Shown: positions 24,244 through 31,705 of the stretch, in pieces
Layout of the letters: every line of letters starts with the position of its first letter
Numbering within the stretch: position 1 is the first letter of the stretch
Origin: Candidatus Methanomethylophilaceae archaeon
GTDB taxonomy: Archaea; Thermoplasmatota; Thermoplasmata; Methanomassiliicoccales; Methanomethylophilaceae
DNA: 32,144 bases
Direction: 5' to 3'
NCBI GenBank assembly: GCA_017519045.1
Contig: JAFWTC010000065.1
Coordinates: forward strand, 1 to 32,144
Position numbers and translations under genes: made by a program
Notes under the pieces: model-generated
The model's input: the letters and a program-made list of their open reading frames with translations, nothing else
Database searches by the model: none
Told to the model about the DNA's origin: nothing

Positions 24244-25715
24244 CAGCGTCTCCTCTCCCTCTTCATGGCCTCCAGGAAGGCCGCGGCATCCGGATCGCCC
24301 TTCTTGGCCGCTCTCGTGAGATGCTTCTTCGCGCGCGACATGTTCTTCTCCACGAACTCCCCGTCGTAGTACAGCTTGCCGAGATAGAAGTCGGCGTCCG
24401 GGAAGTCGGCCTCTGCGGCCTCGTTGAGGTCCTTGAGCCCCTGCTCCGCGTCCCTCTCCACCCCGGTCCCGGTCACGCGCATCATGCCCAGGAACGCCTT
24501 GGCGGCGGGATGGCCCTGGTCGGCGGCCTGGTCGAACCAAACGGCGGCCTTCTTCAGGTCCCTCCCCACGGCGCGACCCTCGTAATAGAAGCGAGCCAGG
24601 CAATACTGGGAGTTGATCTCCCCCATCTCCGCGGCCTCCTTGAACCATTTGAACGCCTCCTCGTCGCTCTGCTCGAAGTACATCCCGTTGCCGTACATGC
24701 AGGCCAGGGTGTACTGGGCGTATCCGTTGCATCTCTCCGCGGCCACGGTAAGCCAATGCGCGGCCTTCGCGAAGTCCTGGGGAAGCAGCTGGCCGTCCAC
24801 GCGCATGTTCGAGTAATCGACCATCGCCTGCTGGAACCCGTTCTCGCATGACTTCTCCAGCCATTTGACGGCCGCGTCCGGGTTCCTGGGGACCCCGTCC
24901 CCGTAGGCGTAGCTCATGCCTATCTGGTACTGCGCCTCCGCGTGCCCCTGCTCGGCGGCCTTCTCGAAATAGGACATGGCCTTCCTGATGTCCGTGTACT
25001 TGGTCTTCGGAGTGGAGCAGATGCATCCCATCGAGAAGCGGGCGTCCATGTCTCCGGCGTCGGCGGCGCGGGTGAACCACTCCACGGCCTTCCCGAGGTC
25101 AGGCTCGGTGTCGCACAGGCCCTGGTCGTACATCTGGCCCATGTGGTACATGGCCTCGGCGGACCCGTTCTGCGCCGCCTTCTGAAGCCACAGGACGGCC
25201 TTCTCGCGGTTCTTGCGTATCCCCTTACCCATCAGATACATGAATCCGATGGTGTTCTGCGCCGCCACGTCGTCGTTCTCAGCGCAGACGGTGTACCATC
25301 TTATCGCCTCAGCATGGTCCTTCCTGACCGCGGACGTCCCATGGTCATACATGTCGAAAAGCCTCGAACAGGCGTCGACGTCCCTCTGCTCGCCCCTCAG
25401 CCTCAATCCGATCAGGCCCTCCATGACGTCCTCCGGATTCCTTTCAATCTCCGCCGCGACGATGGAGGCGGGACGGCTTCCCCCCGAGGCGGCCAAAGAG
25501 AACAGCTCGGAAGCGGTCTTCCTGTCGACGGCGACGCCGGCCTCCCCGGCATAGAGGAACAGCGCATAGAGGTACTGCGCGTCGGGGACCGCCGCGCCGG
25601 CGCCGCGCTCGGCTGCGGAGGCCGCCTTCCTCAGGTCGTAATCCATGGAGCCGCAGTCCATCAAAGAACGGGCCGGAACGTACTGGCCGTCCAGGGAGAT
25701 CGCATCATCGGACAT
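24240..25715 (-). CDS. Sel1-repeat protein (first in operon)
   Basis: A 491-residue protein made almost wholly of about ten to eleven Sel1-like repeats from residue 36 to the end, with consensus AEAMYHMGQMYDQG-type helices. No secretion signal. Start ATG 25715 gives MSDDAISLDGQYVPARSL and lies about 26 bp from a box A element on the minus strand (25736-25746), so the message is probably leaderless. The TGA overlaps the GTG start of the next Sel1 gene. It leads a five-gene run (three Sel1 proteins, PaaK-like ligase, phosphatase). The solenoid is expected to bind other proteins; its role is unknown. Confidence 0.92.
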   Translation of the reverse strand: MSDDAISLDGQYVPARSLMDCGSMDYDLRKAASAAERGAGAAVPDAQYLYALFLYAGEAGVAVDRKTASELFSLAASGGSRPASIVAAEIERNPEDVMEGLIGLRLRGEQRDVDACSRLFDMYDHGTSAVRKDHAEAIRWYTVCAENDDVAAQNTIGFMYLMGKGIRKNREKAVLWLQKAAQNGSAEAMYHMGQMYDQGLCDTEPDLGKAVEWFTRAADAGDMDARFSMGCICSTPKTKYTDIRKAMSYFEKAAEQGHAEAQYQIGMSYAYGDGVPRNPDAAVKWLEKSCENGFQQAMVDYSNMRVDGQLLPQDFAKAAHWLTVAAERCNGYAQYTLACMYGNGMYFEQSDEEAFKWFKEAAEMGEINSQYCLARFYYEGRAVGRDLKKAAVWFDQAADQGHPAAKAFLGMMRVTGTGVERDAEQGLKDLNEAAEADFPDADFYLGKLYYDGEFVEKNMSRAKKHLTRAAKKGDPDAAAFLEAMKRERRRW

Positions 25716-25735
25716 ACGTCTCTCAATGGCGAGTC

Positions 25736-25746
25736 TCTATATTAGT
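25736..25746 (-). promoter_or_regulatory. Box A promoter element of the Sel1 operon
   Basis: The minus strand reads CTACTAATATAGAG around 25735-25748, an AT-rich core in GC-rich surroundings centred about 26 bp before the ATG at 25715. This is the spacing expected for an archaeal TATA element with a leaderless start. Confidence 0.6.
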
Positions 25747-25803
25747 AGTTCTCTGGCATGTGGACGGAGAAGCCACTTTCGGCCACCCCTCCCCTTCATA
25801 GGC

Positions 25804-25811
25804 TTAAATAT
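25804..25811 (+). promoter_or_regulatory. Possible upstream box A of the plus-strand Sel1 gene
   Basis: TTAAATAT, 26 bp before an ATG at 25833 that is in frame with the Sel1 gene. The 80 codons from 25833 to 26073 have weaker third-position GC and no recognisable repeats, so this may mark a second transcript start rather than the protein start. Confidence 0.4.
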
Positions 25812-26042
25812 TCTCCAGCAGTGGAATCATTCATGGAAGCGACTTATTCGAGACAGGAGACGTTCCGCGCCGATAACGCCGTACGTTTCATAGAGGAAGT
25901 CAAGAACCCGAGCCGCACACTGCCTGCGGATACGGGAATCGGATTTCTCCCGGCCAGAAGGGATCCCAGACTGAGGAGGCCTACGATGCCAGGGGACCGT
26001 GCGCCCTCCGGAATAGGGGCCCCGGTGAAGAAAGTAATAAAC

Positions 26043-26050
26043 GTTTTATC
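26043..26050 (+). promoter_or_regulatory. Box A element just before the plus-strand Sel1 start
   Basis: GTTTTATC, centred 26 bp before ATG 26073. The TTTTATC core is the same as that found before the exporter gene and before the gene at 31706, which supports 26073 as the start. The rest of the 357-bp gap between the divergent Sel1 genes (25716-26072) holds nothing else that is recognisable. Confidence 0.5.
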
Positions 26051-26072
26051 TGCAATAGCGTTGGGTAAAGAT

Positions 26073-26798
26073 ATGCGGTCTTTCCTGATGGACATGGAGC
26101 CGATGGAGAGGGCGGAATACTACGTCCTCAACAAGGTCAGCGACGGCTATCAGGAGGCTTTCGAGACTTTCAACGACTACGCCCTCTCGACCAAGGCCCA
26201 GTTCTTCCTCGGAATCATGTACCTTCAGGGCCTAGGAGTCGACGTGGACCCCGCCAAGGCTTTCGAGTGCATGGATAACGCCTACAAGGGCAAGAACATC
26301 AACGCCGCGTTCTACCTCGGCAAGATGTACCTCGAGGGGATCGGAGTCAAGAAGACCGTATACAAGGCCGTCGACTTCTTCAAGGAGGCCGCGCGCTACG
26401 AGGACCATCGCGCCGAGCTCGAGCTCGGGAAGCTGTACCTGGAGAACAAGGACGTCGCCTGCGACAAGGAGAAGGCCGCCAAATGGATGCTCAAGTCGGC
26501 CCAGCACGGCAACCCGGAGGCCCAGTTCATAATGGGGCAGCTGTACAAGACCGGGACGGGCGTCAAGAGCGACTCCGCCTTGGCTGTGGAATGGCTGGAA
26601 AGGGCCGCCAACAAGGGCCACAAGGGCGCGCAGATACTCCTCGGCAACATCTACCGCAACGGGGAGGGCGTCCAGATCAGCAGGAGCGAGGCCGAGTACT
26701 GGTACGCCGTCGCCGACGGGAAGAGGCCGCTCAGGCGATCCCCGAGCCGACCTCAAGATTTTTCAAAGAAAGAAAAAGGGGGCGCTCGGCCCCTGTGT
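26073..26798 (+). CDS. Sel1-repeat protein, 3' end unresolved (no stop codon before the convergent gene)
   Basis: ATG 26073 begins MRSFLMDMEPMERAEYYV, followed by about five Sel1 repeats (for example FFLGIMYLQGLGVDVD, AFYLGKMYLEGIGVKK, AQFIMGQLYKTGTGVKS) up to about base 26722. The expected stop is missing: the frame runs into the antisense of fhs and meets no TAA or TGA, only a TAG at 28194-28196. The end given here is simply the last base before the fhs stop codon. A shift near 26715 would give GKEEAAQAIPE, a more natural Sel1 ending, and a TGA at 26831-26833. An in-frame ATG at 25833 is an alternative start. Similar in type to the three Sel1 proteins on the other strand, with which it is divergent. 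Confidence 0.75.
26761..26793 (-). terminator. Hairpin plus T-tract after fhs
   Basis: On the minus strand, just past the fhs TGA, GGGGC and GCCCC arms enclose a short loop and are followed by CTTTTTCTTTCTTT. A GC hairpin followed by a T-rich run fits a transcription terminator for fhs. The same bases are read in sense by the convergent Sel1 gene. Confidence 0.6.
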
Positions 26799-28472
26799 TC
26801 ACTTCAGCCCTACGATGGTGCCGTCGTCCTTGAGGTCCATCCTCATGGCGGCCGGGACCTTCGGAAGCCCGGGCATGAGCGTCAAAGTCCCGCAGACGGG
26901 CACTATGAATCCCGCTCCCGCGGACAGCCATACCTCCCTGACGTTGAGCTTCCATCCCTTGGGGGCGCCCTTCCTCTTCGAATCGTCGGTGAGAGACGCC
27001 TGGGTCTTCGCTATGCAGACCGGGAGCCCGCCGTAGCCCTTGGCCTCCATGTTCGCGATGGCCTTCTCCGCCGCGGAGGAGTAGACCACCCCGTCCGCCC
27101 CGTAGATCTTCTTGGCGACGATCTCGATCTTGTCCTTGACAGGAAGGTCCAGCCCGTACAGGAACTTGAAGTCCTTGGGCTTCTCGACGGCTTTTATCAC
27201 CGCCTTCGCGATCTCCTCGGCGCCCTTTCCTCCCTCGATGAACCCGTCGGAGAACGCCACGTCGACGCCCATGTCCTCGCAGTGGCGGCGGATGAGCTCG
27301 ATCTCCTCCGGCTTGTCCTGCGCGAAGTGGTTGATGGACACGACTATGGGCACGCCGTAGTAGGACATGTTCTCGATGTGCTTGTCGAGGTTGCACAAGC
27401 CCTTCCTGAGGTTGTCCAGGGTCAGCGTGGACTCGTCCTCCAGGATTCCTCCGCCGTGGGTCATCAAGGCCTTGATGGAAGCCACTATGACTACGCAGTC
27501 GGGCGAGAGGCCTCCCTGCCTGCATACGATGTCCATGAACTTCTCTCCGCCCAGGTCGGAAGCGAAACCCGCCTCGGTGATGACGTAGTCGCCCAGCTTG
27601 AGGGCGGTCTTGGTCGCCATGAGGCTGTTCGTCCCGTGGGCTATGTTGGCGAACGGGAACCCGTGCACGAAGACCGGCTGACCCTCCAGGGTCTGGACCA
27701 AGTTGGGGTTGATGGCGTCCTTCAGGAGCACCATGAGGGCCCCGACGCATCCGAGGTCCTTGACGGTGACCTGCTCGTTGTCATAGGTGTACGCGACCAC
27801 CATGTTCTCGAGCCTGCGCCTGAGGTCCTCGCGGCCGGACGAGAGGGCCAGTATCGCGGAGATCTCGGAGGCCGAGGTTATCAGGAATCCCGCCTCGTGC
27901 GGCACGCCTCCCAGCGTCCTGTCGTTGCCCAGGCCGACCACGATGTTCCTGAGTTCCCTGGCGTTGATGTCCATGGCCTTCTTCAGGACTATCCTGGTGG
28001 GGTCGATGTTCAAGGGATTGTCCCTCACGAGCTGGTTGTCCACGATGGCCGACAGGAGATTGTGGGCCGCGGTGACTGCGTGGATGTCCCCGGTGAAATG
28101 CAGGTCGATGTCCCACATGGGGTACACCTGGGCGTATCCTCCGCCGGTGGCGCCGCCCTTGACTCCGAAAGTGGGTCCGATGGACGGCTCCCTTAGAGCG
28201 CCGACGACCTTCTTGCCGAGGCGTCCGAGACCCTGTATGAGACTTATGGTGGTGACGGTCTTCCCCTCCCCGGCGGGAGTGGGCGTGATGGCGGTCACCA
28301 TGACGAGCTTCCCGTTCGGACGGGACTCGTACTTCTTGATGACGTCGAGAGGCACCTTGGCGACGTATTTTCCGTAAGGGACTATCTCGTCCTCCGTAAG
28401 GCCGATCGTCGCGGCGATCTCCTTGATAGGCTTGACGACCGCCGTTTGGGCGATCTCGATATCGGTTTTCAT
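26799..28472 (-). CDS. fhs: Formate-tetrahydrofolate ligase
   Basis: A 557-residue enzyme joining formate to tetrahydrofolate with ATP, giving 10-formyl-THF for one-carbon biosynthesis (purines, and after reduction Met and Ser). Family marks: the nucleotide loop TPTPAGEGKT (63-72), GLGRLGKKVVGALREPSIGP-type sequence just after it, GGGYAQVYPM, and HFTGDIHAVTAAHN. Length matches the usual 550-560. Start ATG 28472 lies about 28 bp from a box A element; the stop is TGA. THF-dependent Fhs is irregular among methanogens. In lineages without the tetrahydromethanopterin methyl branch it would serve biosynthesis, consistent with Methanomassiliicoccales, but that is inference. It stands alone between convergent Sel1 and divergent feoA. 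Confidence 0.97.
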   Translation of the reverse strand: MKTDIEIAQTAVVKPIKEIAATIGLTEDEIVPYGKYVAKVPLDVIKKYESRPNGKLVMVTAITPTPAGEGKTVTTISLIQGLGRLGKKVVGALREPSIGPTFGVKGGATGGGYAQVYPMWDIDLHFTGDIHAVTAAHNLLSAIVDNQLVRDNPLNIDPTRIVLKKAMDINARELRNIVVGLGNDRTLGGVPHEAGFLITSASEISAILALSSGREDLRRRLENMVVAYTYDNEQVTVKDLGCVGALMVLLKDAINPNLVQTLEGQPVFVHGFPFANIAHGTNSLMATKTALKLGDYVITEAGFASDLGGEKFMDIVCRQGGLSPDCVVIVASIKALMTHGGGILEDESTLTLDNLRKGLCNLDKHIENMSYYGVPIVVSINHFAQDKPEEIELIRRHCEDMGVDVAFSDGFIEGGKGAEEIAKAVIKAVEKPKDFKFLYGLDLPVKDKIEIVAKKIYGADGVVYSSAAEKAIANMEAKGYGGLPVCIAKTQASLTDDSKRKGAPKGWKLNVREVWLSAGAGFIVPVCGTLTLMPGLPKVPAAMRMDLKDDGTIVGLK

Positions 28473-28494
28473 GCACGATGCCAGACCGTGAATT

Positions 28495-28504
28495 GTAATA
28501 AACT
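28495..28504 (-). promoter_or_regulatory. Box A promoter element of fhs
   Basis: The minus strand reads AGTTTATTAC, centred about 28 bp before ATG 28472. This is the same spacing as the other archaeal promoters in the window. Confidence 0.55.
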
Positions 28505-28535
28505 CTCCTATAGCCGGCCAGAGTGGAATAATTTA

Positions 28536-28551
28536 TTTAGGAAAATCTAAA
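28536..28551. promoter_or_regulatory. DtxR-type operator, distal site of feoA1
   Basis: TTTAGGAAAATCTAAA, read as TTAGG-N4-TCTAA: one mismatch from the TTAGG-N4-CCTAA inverted repeat bound by DtxR/IdeR/MntR-type metal repressors. Its centre lies 29 bp upstream of the perfect proximal site. Confidence 0.7.
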
Positions 28552-28555
28552 AGTT

Positions 28556-28564
28556 AAAATATAT
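28556..28564 (+). promoter_or_regulatory. Box A promoter element of feoA1
   Basis: An AAATATATT core between the two operators, about 25 bp before the ATG at 28585, consistent with a leaderless start there. Confidence 0.6.
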
Positions 28565-28565
28565 T

Positions 28566-28579
28566 TTAGGTATTCCTAA
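28566..28579. promoter_or_regulatory. DtxR-type operator, proximal site of feoA1 (perfect)
   Basis: TTAGGTATTCCTAA is a perfect TTAGG-N4-CCTAA inverted repeat. It ends 5 bp before the start codon and covers the space between box A and the predicted transcription start. A bound metal-loaded repressor would block polymerase. Confidence 0.8.
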
Positions 28580-28584
28580 CCAAT

Positions 28585-28860
28585 ATGGGCCTTACATCTG
28601 TCGCATCCAAGACCAAGCCCCTATCGGACAGCAGGGGCCCCACGATGCCGCTTTCATTCCTGAAATCGGGAGAGTCCGGCTCAATCGTGAAGATCTCATG
28701 CAAAGAAGAAACCAAGAAGCACCTGTCGAACCTTGGATTCGTGCCCGGCGCCACCGTCAGGATGATCTGCGGTAACAGCACCGGATTCGTGCTCGAAGTC
28801 AAGGGCTCCAGGATGGCCTTGGATCCCAAAATGGCTTCAAAAATCATCCTTTCCCAATAA
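28585..28860 (+). CDS. feoA: FeoA-family ferrous iron transport protein (first copy)
   Basis: A 91-residue protein whose SH3-like FeoA core begins near residue 24 (LKSGESGSIVKI, KKHLSNLGFVPGATVRMI, and a C-terminal LDPKMASKIILS). FeoA is a small cytoplasmic partner of the FeoB iron transporter. Start ATG 28585 is chosen because box A lies about 25 bp upstream; it adds about 20 residues before the core, and an in-frame ATG at 28645 would give just the core. The stop is TAA. It is separated from feoA2-feoB by a 0.18-kb AT-rich gap carrying its own operator pair, so it is a separate, co-regulated unit. Confidence 0.93.
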   Translation: MGLTSVASKTKPLSDSRGPTMPLSFLKSGESGSIVKISCKEETKKHLSNLGFVPGATVRMICGNSTGFVLEVKGSRMALDPKMASKIILSQ

Positions 28861-28895
28861 ATTTCTTAATTTATTATAATTTATATTTTATGTAG
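28861..28895 (+). terminator. T-rich termination region after feoA1
   Basis: An AT-only stretch with T runs begins directly after the TAA of feoA1 (ATTTCTTAATTTATTATAAT and on). T-rich non-template runs end transcription in archaea; no hairpin is obvious. The remaining AT-rich sequence up to 28940 shows no gene. Confidence 0.35.
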
Positions 28896-28941
28896 TACTA
28901 AATTTTCAATTCGTCAGTTTGTTATTATCATTTAAAACTAA

Positions 28942-28959
28942 TTTTAGGAATAACTAAAA
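28942..28959. promoter_or_regulatory. DtxR-type operator, distal site of feoA2-feoB
   Basis: TTTTAGGAATAACTAAAA, read as TTAGG-N4-ACTAA: one mismatch from the perfect inverted repeat. Its centre is 29 bp from that of the next operator, exactly as at feoA1. Confidence 0.7.
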
Positions 28960-28965
28960 ATAAAT
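28957..28965 (+). promoter_or_regulatory. Box A promoter element of feoA2-feoB
   Basis: AAAATAAAT lies between the two operators and predicts a transcription start near 28987. This gives either a leaderless TTG at 28990 or a leader of about 57 nt to the TTG at 29044. Confidence 0.5.
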
Positions 28966-28972
28966 ACATCAT

Positions 28973-28986
28973 TTAGGATTGCCTAA
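28973..28986. promoter_or_regulatory. DtxR-type operator, proximal site of feoA2-feoB (perfect)
   Basis: TTAGGATTGCCTAA is a perfect TTAGG-N4-CCTAA inverted repeat placed over the predicted transcription start. Confidence 0.8.
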
Positions 28987-29043
28987 TAATTGTATCTGCA
29001 GGTCTGCCGTATCGTTTCGGACGGACCCGCCGAAGGAGAAGCA

Positions 29044-29301
29044 TTGAAAGTGAGTGAAATGACCAATCTGAAGGAAGTCCCCGTCGGCTCCACCGTCAGG
29101 GTAAAGAAGATCACAGGCGAGGGCGCCGTCAAGAGGCACATCATGGACATGGGGATCACGAAAGGCACCGAGGTCCGCGTCCGCAAGGTGGCGCCTCTGG
29201 GCGACCCCGTGGAAGTCACCGTGCGCGGCTACGAGCTGAGCCTCCGCAAGATGTACGCCGAGATCATAGAAGTGGAAATGATAGAGAACGGAGGCGCCTG
29301 A
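29044..29301 (+). CDS. feoA: FeoA-family protein (second copy), upstream of feoB
   Basis: An FeoA-domain protein of 85 residues: LKEVPVGSTVRVKKI, VKRHIMDMGITKGTEVRV and a C-terminal SLRKMYAEIIEVEM are the family core. Start choice: TTG 29044 follows an AAGGAG ribosome site by about 5 nt; alternatives in the same frame are TTG 28990 (leaderless, 103 residues), GTG 29050 and ATG 29059. The TGA is 1 bp before the feoB start, so the two are surely cotranscribed. FeoA is thought to bind FeoB and tune iron transport. Two FeoA proteins behind matching operators may work together on one FeoB. Confidence 0.93.
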   Translation: MKVSEMTNLKEVPVGSTVRVKKITGEGAVKRHIMDMGITKGTEVRVRKVAPLGDPVEVTVRGYELSLRKMYAEIIEVEMIENGGA

Positions 29302-29302
29302 G

Positions 29303-31447
29303 ATGGGCCTCACAATAGCTTTGGCGGGAAACCCCAACTGCGGGAAGACCACGCTGTTCAACGCCTTGACCGGATCCTCCCAGAGGGTCGGGAACTGGCC
29401 AGGAGTGACGATCGACAAGAAGGTCGGTAAGATCAAGGGAACGGACCATCAGCTCGTCGACCTTCCCGGTATCTACTCGCTGTCGCCGTACTCCCCGGAA
29501 GAGATCGTGTCCAGGAACTTCATCATCCAGGACAAGCCGGACGCCGTGATCAACATCGTGGACGCGACGAACCTCGAAAGGAACCTGTTCCTCTCGCTGC
29601 AGCTCATCGATACGGGCAGGCCCATGGTCATAGCCCTGAACATGATGGACGAGATCGACCGTCTCGGCGACAAGATCGACGCGGACGGCCTGTCCAAGGC
29701 GCTGGGCGTCCAGGTGGTGCCCATATCCGCGGCCAAGAAGACCAACATAGACAAGCTTGTGGAGGCGGTGACCAAGGCCGCCGAGGCCAAGCAGAGGCCG
29801 AACGCCCCGAAATACGACGAATCCATAGAGAAGGCCGTCGCCGCCGCGGAGGAGGCCATCAAGGGCAAGGTGCCCGAGGAGAGCTCCAGGTTCTATGCGT
29901 TCAAGCTGCTGGAAGGGGACAGCGCCGTGGAGGAGGCCCTTCCCGGATCCAGGGAGTCCCTGAAAGCCGTCATAGACGAGCTCGAGGAGAAGAACGACGA
30001 CTCCGCCGACTCGATCATAACCGACAGCAGATACGACATGATATCCGAGACCGTCTCCAAGACCGTCAAGAAGGCCGAGAGGGACGAGAGGGGAAGCCTC
30101 TCGGACAGGGTGGACAGGATCGTCACCAGCAGGATCCTGGGAATCCCCATCTTCATCGCCGTGATAGCGGCCGTCTACTTCATCGCCATGTATGACGGGG
30201 ACTGGGGCGTCTCGCCCGGGGCCTGGGCCACGGGATGGCTCAACGACGCCTTCGGGGAGCTCGGGGAGATCGTCAGGGAGTGGTGCGAGAGCAACGGCGT
30301 GGACGCCATCGTCACCGGCCTCCTGGTCGACGGTATCATCGGCGGAGTCGGAGCCGTACTTGGATTCCTCCCGCAGATGATCATACTCTTCATATGCCTC
30401 GTGATATTGGAGGAGGTCGGCTACATGGCGCGCGTCGCGTTCGTCATGGACCGCGTCTTCAGATACTTCAACCTCTCCGGAAAGTCCTTCATCCCCCTTC
30501 TCGTGGGAACCGGATGCGGAATCCCCGGAGTCATGTCCTCGCGCACCATCGAAAGCGAATCCGACCGCCGCATAACCGCGATGACCGTCACGTTCATGCC
30601 CTGCGGAGCGAAGCTCCCCGTGATCTCCGCCATCGCCGGAGCCATCGCCGGAAGCTGGTGGATCGCCCTCTTCGCCTACTTCGGCGGGATCGTCATGGTC
30701 ATAATGTCGGGAATCATCCTGAAGAAGTTCAAGTCACTTGCCGGGACCCCCGCGCCCTTCATCATGGAGCTGCCCCCGTACCACATGCCCTCGTTCTTCA
30801 CCAGCGCCAAGGCCGTGCTGGACAGGGCCTGGGCTTTCGTCAAGAAGGCCGGGACCATCATCCTCCTGACCGCCATCCTCATCTGGTTCCTGTCCCACTT
30901 CGACCTCTCGCTCTCCTTCATCGAGGCCGACGAGGACCTCGGAGAATCCATACTGGCGGGAATAGGCAACATCGTGTCCTACCTCTTCGTGCCCATCGGA
31001 TGGGGAGACAGCTGGGAGCTCGCATCCGCCAGCATCACCGGACTCATCGCCAAGGAGAACCTCGTGGCCACCTTGGGAATCGTGCTCCTGGGTGACGGAG
31101 AGGCGGAGGAGGAGCTCATATCGCTCGCCCTCGCATCCCTGCTCTCGCAGTCCGGGATCCTGTCGTTCTTCGCCTTCAACATGTTCTGCGCGCCCTGCTT
31201 CGCCGCCATCGGAGCGATACACAGGGAGCTCGGAACGTGGAAGATGACCGGGATCGCGGTGGTCTACCAGTGCCTCATGGCGTACATGGTGGCCTCCATC
31301 GTGTACGTGGTGTTCGGAACGCTCATCGGAGACCCGATCGCATGGTACTCGTACCTCGCCGCCGCCGTATGCGCGGCCATCCTGGCATACCTGCTGGCCG
31401 CCAAGGACCCTTTCAGGCAGCTCGGCAGGAGGGAGGCCGCCCGATGA
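29303..31447 (+). CDS. feoB: Ferrous iron transporter FeoB
   Basis: A 714-residue Fe(II) transporter of the cytoplasmic membrane. N-terminal G domain: G1 GNPNCGKT (9-16), G2 Thr in GVTID (about 36), G3 DLPG (53-56), G4 NMMD (113-116). A helical linker follows, then the membrane part from about residue 275 with the Gate/core motifs GTGCGIPGVMSSRT and FMPCGAKLPVI, and a late FNMFCAPCFAAIGAI. Length is within the usual range for the family. The start ATG is 1 bp after the FeoA2 stop, and the TGA overlaps the ATG of the Cys-rich peptide gene. Expression is expected when iron is scarce, through the paired operators upstream. Confidence 0.98.
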   Translation: MGLTIALAGNPNCGKTTLFNALTGSSQRVGNWPGVTIDKKVGKIKGTDHQLVDLPGIYSLSPYSPEEIVSRNFIIQDKPDAVINIVDATNLERNLFLSLQLIDTGRPMVIALNMMDEIDRLGDKIDADGLSKALGVQVVPISAAKKTNIDKLVEAVTKAAEAKQRPNAPKYDESIEKAVAAAEEAIKGKVPEESSRFYAFKLLEGDSAVEEALPGSRESLKAVIDELEEKNDDSADSIITDSRYDMISETVSKTVKKAERDERGSLSDRVDRIVTSRILGIPIFIAVIAAVYFIAMYDGDWGVSPGAWATGWLNDAFGELGEIVREWCESNGVDAIVTGLLVDGIIGGVGAVLGFLPQMIILFICLVILEEVGYMARVAFVMDRVFRYFNLSGKSFIPLLVGTGCGIPGVMSSRTIESESDRRITAMTVTFMPCGAKLPVISAIAGAIAGSWWIALFAYFGGIVMVIMSGIILKKFKSLAGTPAPFIMELPPYHMPSFFTSAKAVLDRAWAFVKKAGTIILLTAILIWFLSHFDLSLSFIEADEDLGESILAGIGNIVSYLFVPIGWGDSWELASASITGLIAKENLVATLGIVLLGDGEAEEELISLALASLLSQSGILSFFAFNMFCAPCFAAIGAIHRELGTWKMTGIAVVYQCLMAYMVASIVYVVFGTLIGDPIAWYSYLAAAVCAAILAYLLAAKDPFRQLGRREAAR

Positions 31448-31692
31448 CGGCGGGCACCATCCTCGTCGCTGGGATCATAGCGCTTCTCGCCGTCGTCGCG
31501 ATATGCGTGCTGATCCGCGACAGGGCGAACGGGAGGAGCAGCTGCGGTTGCAACTGCAAATCCTGTTCGAAATGCTCGTGCTCCAACGTCACCATCGACG
31601 AGGGAGACGGGAGCCACGACGGAAACCGACGGGGGTCCCCCCCCGCCAAACCTCTTTCCAGCCCTTTTCCAGATACATTTTATCAGCATTAG
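31444..31692 (+). CDS. FeoB-associated Cys-rich membrane protein
   Basis: A small protein of 82 residues with one N-terminal membrane helix (about 4-24), a short basic stretch, then a Cys cluster CGCNCKSCSKCSC (about 34-46). This is the architecture of the Cys-rich peptide often encoded right after feoB, thought to help FeoB handle Fe(II). The ATG overlaps the feoB stop (ATGA). The known part would end near residue 55; beyond it the frame passes a run of eight C and ends at TAG (31690-31692), so the tail may be a frameshift product or UAG may not be the real end. Confidence 0.85.
   Translation: MTAGTILVAGIIALLAVVAICVLIRDRANGRSSCGCNCKSCSKCSCSNVTIDEGDGSHDGNRRGSPPAKPLSSPFPDTFYQH
31676..31684 (+). 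promoter_or_regulatory. Box A promoter element of the gene at 31706
   Basis: CATTTTATC, centred 26 bp before ATG 31706. It shares the TTTTATC core with the exporter and plus-strand Sel1 promoters. Confidence 0.5.
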
Positions 31693-31705
31693 ACGATACG
31701 GCATC

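Noticed and set aside
25844-26095. Minus-strand open frame of 83 codons in the gap between the Sel1 genes
   Set aside because: No family resemblance and no promoter or ribosome site. It overlaps the start of the plus-strand Sel1 gene.
31631-31644. G5-T-C8 inverted repeat as a transcription terminator after the Cys-rich peptide gene
   Set aside because: The loop would be a single base and no T-run follows. A homopolymer problem is the likelier reason to note it.
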